Below, piece by piece: positions 16,121 through 24,202 of a DNA stretch of 28,207 nt. Made by a program: the position numbers and the translations under genes. Source of the stretch: JAIBBG01 sp031417525 (GTDB taxonomy: Bacteria; Bacteroidota; Bacteroidia; Flavobacteriales_D; Sanyastnellaceae); the NCBI GenBank assembly GCA_031417525.1, contig JANOVT010000143.1, positions 1 through 28,207 on the forward strand, read 5' to 3'. The notes under the pieces were generated by a model. That model saw only the letters and a program-made list of their open reading frames with translations. It did no database searches and had not been told where the DNA came from. Within the stretch, counting starts at the first letter, position 1, and each line of letters starts with the position of its first letter.

Positions 16121-18784
16121 ATGAAAACTGCGGCTAACCCATTTGAAATCATACAACCCGGAAATAGATGGGCGCCATCCCAAGGGCAATTAGATGCTTT
16201 GAATAATGAGTACGAAAAACTCCTGCCTCCACTGGTCCATAAAATTCGCACTGCGGTAGCAGAGTGGAGAGAAAATAATTATGCTGGCGCTTCCAATACC
16301 TCAATTCAATTATTAAATTATTGGTTTGAACAATCTCACCTCACTGACTCTGGCAACTTTCGCTTTTTCTTCTCGCAACGTGAGGCGATCGAAAGTGTAA
16401 TTTACCTCTTTGAAGTTGCAAGGGCACTTGACAAACATGATCTCATGCGCTTTGATGGTTCCGGCAGAGTGAGCGGCAGCATGTTCAGTGAAACATGGAC
16501 ACGATATCTGGTGAAGATGGCGACGGGTAGCGGCAAAACCAAAGTACTCGGACTGGTTTTAGTCTGGAGCTACTTTCATAAACTGTATGAATCTCAAAGT
16601 CAATTATCTCAAAATTTTCTTGTTATCGCGCCCAACATTATTGTGTTGAATAGACTTCGAAAAGACTTTGATGGTTTGAAAATGTTTTTCGAAGAACCTT
16701 TCATACCTGACAATGGTTATTTGGATAAAGATTGGCGCAACGATTTTCAACCCACATTGCACATTCAGGATGAATTGAAACCATTGAGTGAAGTTGGAAA
16801 TATTTTTCTCACCAATATTCATCGTGTCTCTTGGTCTGAAATAATCGAACCATCCACTGAGGAAATATTTTTAGGCACAAAACCAAAACCCGACGCAGAT
16901 ACTTCCAAAGGATTGGACCTCGGTAAAGTTTTGCGAAGCGACCGAATGAAGGATCTTGTCGTCTTAAATGATGAAGCTCACCACATTCACGATCCGGAAA
17001 TGCAATGGTTTCAATCCATTGCAGACATCAGCAATAAACTCAAACTGAAGACGGGCAAGGGCATTCCGATCCAAGTCGACTTTAGTGCAACCCCAAGACA
17101 TGACAATGGCGCCATCTTCGTTCAAACCATTTGCGATTATCCATTGGTTGAAGCCATAAGACAAGGAGTGGTAAAACAGCCCGTCCTTCCTGATGGAGTT
17201 TCCAGACAAAAACTGAAAGAAAAAGAAAGTACCGATTTTGTGGAGCGCTATGGTGATTTCATCCGTCTGGGATACATCGAATGGGAAAAACAATTCGAAG
17301 AATTACACAAAATAAAAACTCCCATTCTTTTTGTCATGACTCAAGACACGAAAGAGGCTGACAAAGCAGCGGTCTATCTTGAAAGTCAATATCCAAAATT
17401 GAAAGACAAAGTTCTTGTCATTCACACGAACAATAATGGAATAGTAAAAGAGTACGCCAATTCTAAAAAAGACAAAGAAGAATTGGACAAACTTCGCAAA
17501 GCAGCAGATGAGATCGATAAAGATCAATCACAATATCGCGCAGTAGTGAGTGTGTTGATGCTTCGCGAAGGATGGGATGTAAAAAACGTCACGACAATCG
17601 TAGGACTTCGACCCTATAATTCTCCATCGGATATTTTACCAGAACAAACCATTGGTCGCGGATTGAGAAAAATGTTCTCTCTGGACCAACGTGAAAATCT
17701 GGTAGTGATTGGAACAGAAAAATTCATGGAGGCCGTTGAGAAATTAAAAACAGAAGGCGTCACATTTCAGGAAAGTGAAATGGGCCAAGGCACCAAAGGG
17801 AAGAATCCGATCATCGTTGAAGTCGATGAAAATAAATCTGAAGAAGAACTCGAACGGCTTGACATCAAGCTTCCGGTGCTAAGTCCAAGAATCTATCGCG
17901 AATACAAAAACCTGGAGTTGATCGATATTTCCACATTCAAACATGAAGTTACTTCTTTCAAAACATTCAATGAAAGTGAATTGAAAGAAATTGTATTTAC
18001 AGATATTGACGGCGTGATTTCGCACAAAACAATCTTCACGGACCATATTCCGGATTATAGAAATGTTGTTGGGTTCTTCACAAAAGTGATTCTTAAAGAA
18101 AGCAGACTCCTGAGTGGTTTCAATATTCTCTATGAAAAAGTGGAGGCTTTTGTCAAAACAAAACTATTTGGTAAAGACGTCAATCTATCCGAGGCGCAAA
18201 CCGTTCGCAACCTGAGCGAAGCAAAACCAAAAGAAGTTTTGTATTCTACTTTCAAAAAAGCAATCGATGAATTGACCATTACAGATCGTGGAACCGCAGA
18301 AGTCAAAAATTACATTTCACTGAAACAAGCGAAATACAAGATTGCAGAGAATCAGCCCTATCTCATTCCGAAGAAAAGTGTCTTCAATAAAATTATTACA
18401 GACAATCCTTTTGAGATGGCGCTAGCTGCCTTTCTCGAGCGATGTCCTGACATCATCAGTTTTGCAAAAAACACGATGGGTGAAGGCGGAATCAATTTCA
18501 GCATTGAATACCAAAAAGAAGATGGCGGATTAAGTTCTTATTATCCTGACTTCTTCATCAAGCGCGATGAAAAATCTGTTTTCATTCTTGAAACCAAAGG
18601 CCGTGAAGATTTGGATGACATTCGCAAGATTAAACGATTGCGGATTTGGTGTGAAGACATGAACAAAATTCAAGATGCAGTTACCTATGAAGCAATATAT
18701 GTGAAGCAGGAGAAATGGGAGAAGTATGAAAAGGATGTGAAGAGTTTTGAAGAACTAATTGACATTTTTAAATCAACAGATTAA
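16121..18784 (+). CDS. res: Type III restriction enzyme, Res subunit
   Basis: The 887-residue protein is an SF2 helicase-like ATPase with a C-terminal nuclease. Walker A is MATGSGKT (133-140), motif II is DEAH (284-287), motif III is SAT (322-324) and motif VI is QTIGRGLRK (509-517). A PD-(D/E)xK nuclease follows, with E765 in NPFEMALAAFLER, PD at 809-810 and ETK at 824-826. Type III Res works with Mod: it translocates along DNA and cuts near unmodified sites on two head-to-head copies. Length and motifs are intact. Unusually, it comes before Mod and is separated from it by the deaminase-ATPase gene and a repeat region. The next gene starts 10 bases after its stop. Confidence 0.93.
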   Translation: MKTAANPFEIIQPGNRWAPSQGQLDALNNEYEKLLPPLVHKIRTAVAEWRENNYAGASNTSIQLLNYWFEQSHLTDSGNFRFFFSQREAIESVIYLFEVARALDKHDLMRFDGSGRVSGSMFSETWTRYLVKMATGSGKTKVLGLVLVWSYFHKLYESQSQLSQNFLVIAPNIIVLNRLRKDFDGLKMFFEEPFIPDNGYLDKDWRNDFQPTLHIQDELKPLSEVGNIFLTNIHRVSWSEIIEPSTEEIFLGTKPKPDADTSKGLDLGKVLRSDRMKDLVVLNDEAHHIHDPEMQWFQSIADISNKLKLKTGKGIPIQVDFSATPRHDNGAIFVQTICDYPLVEAIRQGVVKQPVLPDGVSRQKLKEKESTDFVERYGDFIRLGYIEWEKQFEELHKIKTPILFVMTQDTKEADKAAVYLESQYPKLKDKVLVIHTNNNGIVKEYANSKKDKEELDKLRKAADEIDKDQSQYRAVVSVLMLREGWDVKNVTTIVGLRPYNSPSDILPEQTIGRGLRKMFSLDQRENLVVIGTEKFMEAVEKLKTEGVTFQESEMGQGTKGKNPIIVEVDENKSEEELERLDIKLPVLSPRIYREYKNLELIDISTFKHEVTSFKTFNESELKEIVFTDIDGVISHKTIFTDHIPDYRNVVGFFTKVILKESRLLSGFNILYEKVEAFVKTKLFGKDVNLSEAQTVRNLSEAKPKEVLYSTFKKAIDELTITDRGTAEVKNYISLKQAKYKIAENQPYLIPKKSVFNKIITDNPFEMALAAFLERCPDIISFAKNTMGEGGINFSIEYQKEDGGLSSYYPDFFIKRDEKSVFILETKGREDLDDIRKIKRLRIWCEDMNKIQDAVTYEAIYVKQEKWEKYEKDVKSFEELIDIFKSTD

Positions 18785-18794
18785 ACAGAACACA

Positions 18795-20636
18795 ATGAGT
18801 TTCGATCCAAGAAAATATATGAGAATGGCAATTGACGAAATGAAAAAGTCAATCCATGAACCACGAACTGACGGCAAAATTGCGCCAAATGTTGGAGCGG
18901 TGCTTGTAAACGAAAAAGGTGAACTTATTGAAAAATCTCATCGAGGAGAATTTCGCAATGGAGATCACGCTGAATACACGTTAATAGACAGAAAACTAAG
19001 AGCCAATGATCTGACTGGCCTGTATCTATTTGCAACTTTAGAACCTTGCTCTAAAGGTTGTAGAAAAGAACCCAAAATCGCCTGTTCTGAGCGTATAGCA
19101 AATTCCAGAATAAAAAAAGTTTGGGTAGGCATTGCCGATCCTGATCAAAATGTATATCGCAAAGGCATTCAATTTCTGGAGGAATCAGGAATTGAAGTGG
19201 AAATGTTTGACAATGATTTCCGTAGTGAAATTGAAGAATATAATAAGGACTATTTAGCACAAGCAATTACTCGCCCCTTAGAGAATACAGAACCAAAAAA
19301 AATCATACTGAGTTATTTGGAAACTAAAATCGACGATTCGTCGGTAACGGAACTTTCACAAGAAGCGTTGCAACTATACATTAACCGAGCTAACTTAGAT
19401 TTTTTACCCGAAAGCAATAGCTTCTATGAACTATTGACACAGCAAGGTTTACTGTTTCACAATAAACCGAGTCCACAAGATGAACAAAGAAGAATAGATA
19501 TACAACCCAATTTCAAATTTGCCACAGGAATGATGGCACAAGGGCGCGCAAACTATTCTTATACTAATATTGGTGGTCGCGTAAATGTCATTTCCTGGGA
19601 TGAATTCGAAGATAACAATTCCTATATCAATGTAAACAAAGGATGGATTAATACAAGCGAGTTACTAAATATCATAGCCTCAAACAAAACCGGAGAGTCC
19701 GACAACACAAAAATTCGCTTCCATTTTAAACTCAATTATGAGGACATTGATAGAAGACTTTTTACCCAAGTATTTGATTTTTCGAATGGTCATATGATCA
19801 TAGAAGATCCCGTACTTGTTACAAGTTCGAACTCAGAATATCAACCAACAGGATATGGCCTTTTGTTGTTTGGTAAAAATCCAGCAACTCGTTTACCACA
19901 GTCCTTAATTAAGGCTCAAATCAATTTCAAAACCGGCGAGCCAGAAATTCAAGACTTTAACGACGCATTGGTTCTTTTACCCCAACAAATTGAAACTTGG
20001 CTAAGAAGGGTAATCCCCTCGCAAATTTCACGTGAGAACTTCACAAGAGAAAACCAATCCTCTTATCCCATTCCGGTTCTTCGGGAAGCGATCATAAATG
20101 CGATGATTCACCGTGACTACGACATACAAGGAGCAAAATGTTACATCATCATCAACGAGGATTCGATTGTAATTAAAAGTCCAGGTCTTCCCGTGAGTCC
20201 GATCAAGTTCGACGAGTTCAAAAAATTCAAAGCTCCTTCCTTAAGTCGCAATCCAAAACTTGCTTCCATCTTTAGCATTATGAGATTCATTGAGGAACGT
20301 GGTATTGGGCAAAGTCAAATGAAATCCTTACCCAAAGATTCGGGCTTGCCTTCACCGGAAATAACCAAAGACGAGCTCAATACCATTCTCACTTTTAGCA
20401 GAAAACCTATCGCTCCAGTGTCGATTAAGAAACTTGAGTTATCCAAAGAAGAACAAACTGGATTGGACTTTGTCAAGAGTAAAGGTTTCGTAACTAAAGC
20501 TCAATATGCCGAGCACTTTAATTATGACGACAAAAAGGCACAACGCCATCTGAGGAAATTCAAAGAATTAGGGCACGTAAGAACGGACGGCAAAAGCACT
20601 GCAACCCGCTATACTTTTATTCCCGCCCAATACTGA
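18795..20636 (+). CDS. Zinc deaminase - GHKL ATPase - winged-helix fusion protein
   Basis: This 613-residue protein begins with a cytidine/RibD-like deaminase (about 5-155). Its zinc motif is HAE (58-60) and TLEPCSKGC (81-89), with Cys85 and probably Cys97 (KIACSERI) as ligands, followed by VGIADPDQNVYRKGI. Residues about 165-420 contain GYGLLLFGKNPATRLPQSLI, typical of proteins with a RecG-like/HATPase_c_4 C-terminus. The GHKL ATP-binding part is at about 425-515, with VLREAIINAMIHRDY (N box), SPGLP and RNPKLASIFSIMRFIEERGI. A winged helix closes the protein (about 550-605). Normally an AlbA/Schlafen domain occupies the N-terminal slot; here a deaminase does. I chose ATG 18795 over 18759, which would overlap res. 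Its place between res and mod suggests a defence role, possibly acting on nucleotides or DNA bases; that is inference. Confidence 0.88.
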   Translation: MSFDPRKYMRMAIDEMKKSIHEPRTDGKIAPNVGAVLVNEKGELIEKSHRGEFRNGDHAEYTLIDRKLRANDLTGLYLFATLEPCSKGCRKEPKIACSERIANSRIKKVWVGIADPDQNVYRKGIQFLEESGIEVEMFDNDFRSEIEEYNKDYLAQAITRPLENTEPKKIILSYLETKIDDSSVTELSQEALQLYINRANLDFLPESNSFYELLTQQGLLFHNKPSPQDEQRRIDIQPNFKFATGMMAQGRANYSYTNIGGRVNVISWDEFEDNNSYINVNKGWINTSELLNIIASNKTGESDNTKIRFHFKLNYEDIDRRLFTQVFDFSNGHMIIEDPVLVTSSNSEYQPTGYGLLLFGKNPATRLPQSLIKAQINFKTGEPEIQDFNDALVLLPQQIETWLRRVIPSQISRENFTRENQSSYPIPVLREAIINAMIHRDYDIQGAKCYIIINEDSIVIKSPGLPVSPIKFDEFKKFKAPSLSRNPKLASIFSIMRFIEERGIGQSQMKSLPKDSGLPSPEITKDELNTILTFSRKPIAPVSIKKLELSKEEQTGLDFVKSKGFVTKAQYAEHFNYDDKKAQRHLRKFKELGHVRTDGKSTATRYTFIPAQY

Positions 20637-21229
20637 TGAATGCCTATTTGAATAATTCAGGATTCATTATGACAAATCCATTGGGAACTGGGGTGGACAT
20701 CGGGCAGGACACAACGGGAGTCAAAAAAACGTTGTCATCCAACTATTTATGGGAATTGCGGGACATCGGGCGGGACATCGAGCGGGACATCTCAAAAACT
20801 AAAAAGACACTATTAATCAGGTGTTTATGGAAATTGCGGGACATCGGGCAGGACACTTTTTCCAAGCCCAAAAACTTTTGGATTTGTCCGGCTCCAACTT
20901 CCTCCATTTCACTTAGTGCACCAGTTCCCTCATCCTTAGTGCACCAGTTCGAAACACCAGCACCCGAGAGCAAACACTCCATTAATTTATATGATTTTCA
21001 TCCAGTTAGGTCCAGCTCCTCTCTCTTATCCCAACCTGAACCCAACTCCTTAGTGCACCAGTTCCCGATGCTTAGTGCACCAGTTAGGTTAACAAAAAAA
21101 TTTCAGGCCGGACACCGAGCGGGACACTTTCACCCTCACCCAACACCCAAAATCCCCGAGCGGGACATAATTTCGCCCTTGAAAATGTCCTGCTCCTCAG
21201 CAAAGGCCTATAAAACCTCAAAACTTTAA
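20636..21229 (+). CDS. Doubtful 197-residue reading frame within the repeat spacer
   Basis: The ATG overlaps the stop of the deaminase gene (TGATG), so coupled translation is possible. The product is low-complexity and Ser/Pro/His-rich. It holds RDIGRDIERDI and DIGQDT repeats in its first third, which recall the short linker repeats before the terminal winged helix in some HATPase_c_4 proteins. The later DNA repeats are read in two different frames (SLSAPV and SLVHQF), which argues against protein-level selection. It may be a decayed extension of the upstream gene or no gene at all. Confidence 0.22.
   Translation: MNAYLNNSGFIMTNPLGTGVDIGQDTTGVKKTLSSNYLWELRDIGRDIERDISKTKKTLLIRCLWKLRDIGQDTFSKPKNFWICPAPTSSISLSAPVPSSLVHQFETPAPESKHSINLYDFHPVRSSSSLLSQPEPNSLVHQFPMLSAPVRLTKKFQAGHRAGHFHPHPTPKIPERDIISPLKMSCSSAKAYKTSKL
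20912..21086. repeat. Four copies of CTTAGTGCACCAGTT
   Basis: Copies are at 20912-20927, 20935-20950, 21049-21064 and 21071-21086; the first three also share the final C. They form two pairs (offsets 23 and 22 bp), 114 bp apart, and each contains the palindrome GTGCAC. The offsets are not multiples of three, so the repeats are conserved as DNA, not as peptide. Confidence 0.85.
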
Positions 21230-21233
21230 ACAC

Positions 21234-21253
21234 GAGCAGGACATGTCCCGCTC
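21234..21253. promoter_or_regulatory. Near-perfect 20-bp palindrome just upstream of mod
   Basis: GAGCAGGACATGTCCCGCTC pairs at 9 of 10 positions and ends 20 bases before the mod ATG. It is two head-to-head copies of the spacer repeat and is well placed for an operator controlling mod. Confidence 0.5.
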
Positions 21254-21273
21254 CACTTTCAGAACTACGACGT

Positions 21274-23361
21274 ATGACCCTCACCGATAAAGAAAAACAA
21301 GAAGTACTCAGCCTGATCCAATCCGGACAAACACTTCCCAAGGATTATATCTACAAACTATTTGCAGACGAAGAAGACGTATTTCTGTTTTGGAATGGTC
21401 GGAAGGAAGAAGTAACCAATGTTGCCCTGCCCTTTCATAGCATTGAGCACATAGACGAACCAAGACAAGAGGCCAAAGCCCGCGAAGAGCAAACTTCTAT
21501 GTTTGAAGTAGACAGCCGTGGCCGCCAACTGAAAGGCTGGACCAACAAACTGATCTGGGGCGACAACAAACTCATTTTGTCCAGCCTGGCCAATGGACCG
21601 ATGCGAAAAGAAATTGAAGATGCCGGAGGTCTAAAACTCATCTACATCGACCCGCCATTTGCTGTAGGTGCCGACTTTGGGTTTGATATTGAAATTGGTG
21701 GAGAAACAGCAGAGAAAAAACAAAGCGTGATTGAGGAGATTGCCTATCGCGATACTTGGGGCAAAGGGATTTCATCTTATCTAAGCATGATGTATGAAAG
21801 GCTTAAACTCATGCATAGCTTGTTGGCTGAGGATGGAAGCATTTATGTGCATTGTGATTGGAAAACAAGTTCATTTTTCAGACTAATACTTGACGATGTA
21901 TTCGGTCGAGATAATTTCAAGAATGAACTCATTTGGTATTACTACAATAAATTTCAAGGCAACGTCAACAGATTCGCCTCAAACCATGACAGCATATTTT
22001 GGTATGCAAAAACGGAAAAATATCTCTTTCAAAAAATTACTGAAAAACGAAAGGAGGGCACCGTAAAACAAATCAAACGCGTTTGGAGTAAAGAAACCAA
22101 AAAAATCATCAACGCGAAGGACGATTCCGGTAAAGTGCAATACATCGAAACTGATGAAAAAACCGTTGATGATGTATGGAGAATTTCCATGCTGCAACCA
22201 GCAGATCAAAAAGAAAATTTATTCTATCCAACTCAAAAACCCGAAACTCTTGTAGAACGCATCATTAATGCCAGTAGCAATGAGGGTGACCTGGTTGCCG
22301 ACTTCTTCTCAGGTAGCGGCACCACCGCTGCTGTCGCAGAAAAACTTGGTCGAAAATGGATTGCCACAGACCTAGGGCGTTTTGCGATACACACCACACG
22401 AAAAAGAATGATTGGTGTTCAACGCGAATTGCAAAAAGCTGGAAAGGATTTTCGCGCATTTGAAGTATTGAACTTAGGAAAATACGAGCGTCAGTTTTTT
22501 ATGGATGATCTGGTGAATGGCGCACGCAAAAAGAAAGAAGACCTATATGTGGATATGATGCTTGCGGCATACAAAGCAGAAAAAATTACAGGATGTAAAA
22601 CGCTACATGGGAAAAAAGCGGGTCGCTTAGTACATGTTGGTCCACTGGATGTTCCAGTTACACAGTCTCGCCTGCAAGGAGTTTTTGAAGAATGCAGAGA
22701 AAAACTTTATACACAAGTAGACATACTCGGCTTTGAATTTGAAAATGGATTGGTGCCACGCATAACGGAAGAATTCCGCGAACAAGGAGTGGACATGCGT
22801 ATGCGTTACATACCTAAAGATGTATTTGACAAACGCGCAGTGGACAAAGGTCAGGTGCGCTTCTTTGATGTGGCTTACCTGCAAGCGAAACCAACCGTTA
22901 CAGGAAAAGAGGTGAGCATTCAACTTACCAACTTTGTAACGAACTATACACAAGACGACATCGAAGAGCTCACGCAAACTATGCGCTCGGGCAGCAAGGT
23001 GGTCATTGAAAATGGTGAGATCAAAAAAATAGAGAAAAGCAAAGAAGGAATTATCACAACAGAAGTTCTTACCAAGGACTGGCACGATTGGATTGACTAT
23101 TGGGCTATTGACTTCAACTATGAGGATAGAGAGGAAACCATTAAAAAATATCTTCCCGATGGCTCCATTGAAGAGTATTGGACGGGAAATTATCTATTTG
23201 AAAATGAATGGCAAAGTTTCCGCACGAAAAAAAATCCAGTGATAGAATTCAAATCCATAGCACACGAATACGCTAAACCGGGCCGATACAAGGTAATGGT
23301 AAAAGTGGTGGACATACTCGGGGTAGATACAAGTAGTGTGGTAGAGGTGGTGGTGAAATAA
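21274..23361 (+). CDS. mod: Type III-like DNA methyltransferase, Mod subunit
   Basis: The 695-residue protein is a beta-class N6-adenine or N4-cytosine methyltransferase. Catalytic motif IV is IDPPF (125-129) and comes before the AdoMet motif, DFFSGSGTT (343-351), which is preceded by YPTQKP. In type III systems Mod recognises a short asymmetric site, methylates one strand, and is also needed for cutting by Res. The long C-terminal part (about 400-650) should hold or support target recognition, and the protein ends in a beta-rich module (PGRYKVMVKVVDILGVDTSS). The frame is intact. It lies downstream of res, the deaminase fusion and the repeat spacer, and has its own upstream palindrome, suggesting separate control. 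Confidence 0.92.
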   Translation: MTLTDKEKQEVLSLIQSGQTLPKDYIYKLFADEEDVFLFWNGRKEEVTNVALPFHSIEHIDEPRQEAKAREEQTSMFEVDSRGRQLKGWTNKLIWGDNKLILSSLANGPMRKEIEDAGGLKLIYIDPPFAVGADFGFDIEIGGETAEKKQSVIEEIAYRDTWGKGISSYLSMMYERLKLMHSLLAEDGSIYVHCDWKTSSFFRLILDDVFGRDNFKNELIWYYYNKFQGNVNRFASNHDSIFWYAKTEKYLFQKITEKRKEGTVKQIKRVWSKETKKIINAKDDSGKVQYIETDEKTVDDVWRISMLQPADQKENLFYPTQKPETLVERIINASSNEGDLVADFFSGSGTTAAVAEKLGRKWIATDLGRFAIHTTRKRMIGVQRELQKAGKDFRAFEVLNLGKYERQFFMDDLVNGARKKKEDLYVDMMLAAYKAEKITGCKTLHGKKAGRLVHVGPLDVPVTQSRLQGVFEECREKLYTQVDILGFEFENGLVPRITEEFREQGVDMRMRYIPKDVFDKRAVDKGQVRFFDVAYLQAKPTVTGKEVSIQLTNFVTNYTQDDIEELTQTMRSGSKVVIENGEIKKIEKSKEGIITTEVLTKDWHDWIDYWAIDFNYEDREETIKKYLPDGSIEEYWTGNYLFENEWQSFRTKKNPVIEFKSIAHEYAKPGRYKVMVKVVDILGVDTSSVVEVVVK

Positions 23362-23390
23362 TTCAGTCAAGTGCAACTAACAACATTGAT

Positions 23391-23664
23391 ATGACGAATT
23401 CCAAAACTCAGGAGCGTGATCAGAAAAAATATGCAGCTAAAAGAGTTCGGTTTATAAAATCCGCACCTAAAATTTCGCAAGGAATAAGTTAATCTTTTGG
23501 AAAAATTTCTTGAGCTCTCGGATGACTCAAAATACCTTGCGTCACGCAAAGAACTTGACATCATGATTAATCGGATCGAATCTAAAATCTTACAAATCAA
23601 AACCCAGTTTAAGGAGGTTGAGGGCGAGGAGATAATTGAAATTGATTTCACAAAAAAGAAATAA
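23391..23664 (+). pseudogene. Small gene split by a +1 frameshift, downstream of mod
   Basis: Frame 1 (ATG 23391 to TAA 23492) encodes 33 residues, including KKYAAKRVRFIKSAPKISQG. Frame 2 (TTG 23497 to TAA 23664) encodes 55 residues, including LEKFLELSDDSKYLASRKEL then DIMINRIESKILQIKTQF, a charged helical protein. The two abut within 5 bases in frames one base apart, so a single-base change near 23487 would join them into one protein of about 90 residues. Alternatively they are two tiny genes. The joined product shows no domain I recognise. Confidence 0.45.
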
Positions 23665-23706
23665 TAAAACTGAAGTGCTGATTATCCACAATTTGTTCTG
23701 ATTCAC

Positions 23707-23737
23707 TTTTGATGAAGTTTCAGTAATTTTAGGTTTT
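23707..23737 (+). promoter_or_regulatory. Probable promoter (TTTTG - 18 bp - TAggTTTt)
   Basis: The TTTTG at 23707-23711 and TAGGTTTT at 23730-23737 fit the Bacteroidota -33/-7 pattern with 18-bp spacing. The -7 box ends 13 bases before the ATG at 23751. Confidence 0.45.
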
Positions 23738-23750
23738 AATAGAATATCAA

Positions 23751-24134
23751 ATGAAACATACAATTGAGTCAATTGAGTCGTTTTTTAAACAGAAAAAAAT
23801 TACTATCTCTCAAGTCAACGACTTGCTTCTTAGTGTTTCCAGAGAATGCAAAGAAAAAAAATTGCGCGATTCACTAAACAAATTAATCCATAGCAAATTA
23901 AAAACAATTCCACCGCCAAATACTAATTCGCAAATTGCAGATTCTTCGAAAAGAAAAAGAAAAAAAGTAGAAGCTTATAGTCGTAACGAAAAAACAATGG
24001 AAAAAATATCACCTCCACTTGATCCGCAGCTTACAGAAGCGATGATTCGTAATCAAGAAAATATGGCCGCAATCCAAAGGGGTAAATACGCAGCTACTTC
24101 TACAGGCTCGAGTATTCGAACTCTGAGGGGCTGA
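23751..24134 (+). CDS. Hypothetical 127-residue basic protein
   Basis: No family was recognised. The N-terminal half (MKHTIESIESFFKQKKITIS, then VNDLLLSVSRECKEKKLRDS) is predicted helical. A lysine/arginine stretch (KRKRKKVEAYSRNEKTMEK) follows, and then a Pro-containing C-terminus ending SSIRTLRG. The basic stretch suggests nucleic-acid contact. It has its own promoter-like sequence, lies downstream of the Mod gene and the split small gene, and closes the apparent defence island before recQ. A defence link is positional only. Confidence 0.6.
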   Translation: MKHTIESIESFFKQKKITISQVNDLLLSVSRECKEKKLRDSLNKLIHSKLKTIPPPNTNSQIADSSKRKRKKVEAYSRNEKTMEKISPPLDPQLTEAMIRNQENMAAIQRGKYAATSTGSSIRTLRG

Positions 24135-24202
24135 ATTAGTCAGTCATTAGGAAAATAACAGCGCGCTTAGAATGGATTCTTGTGAAATTCCTTCGTGCAT
24201 TA

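Larger units (their letters stand above)
20692..21253. repeat. Dispersed G(A/G)GC(A/G)GGACA(T/C) repeat family
   Basis: By eye there are about 13 copies of a GGGACAT-like core, mostly within GRGCRGGACAY. Examples are at 20692-20712, 20758-20791 (three copies at a 12-bp period), 20836-20856, 21106-21127, 21156-21168, 21186-21196 (reverse) and 21234-21253 (head-to-head). They run along the spacer between the deaminase and mod genes and are not seen elsewhere in the window at this density. Confidence 0.75.

Noticed and set aside
18759..18794. Upstream ATG of the deaminase fusion
   Set aside because: It would overlap the end of res by 26 bases and adds residues with no family match; ATG 18795 starts cleanly after the stop.
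20912..21086. CRISPR array
   Set aside because: The repeats are only 15-16 bp, spacings are 23, 114 and 22 bp, and no cas gene is present.
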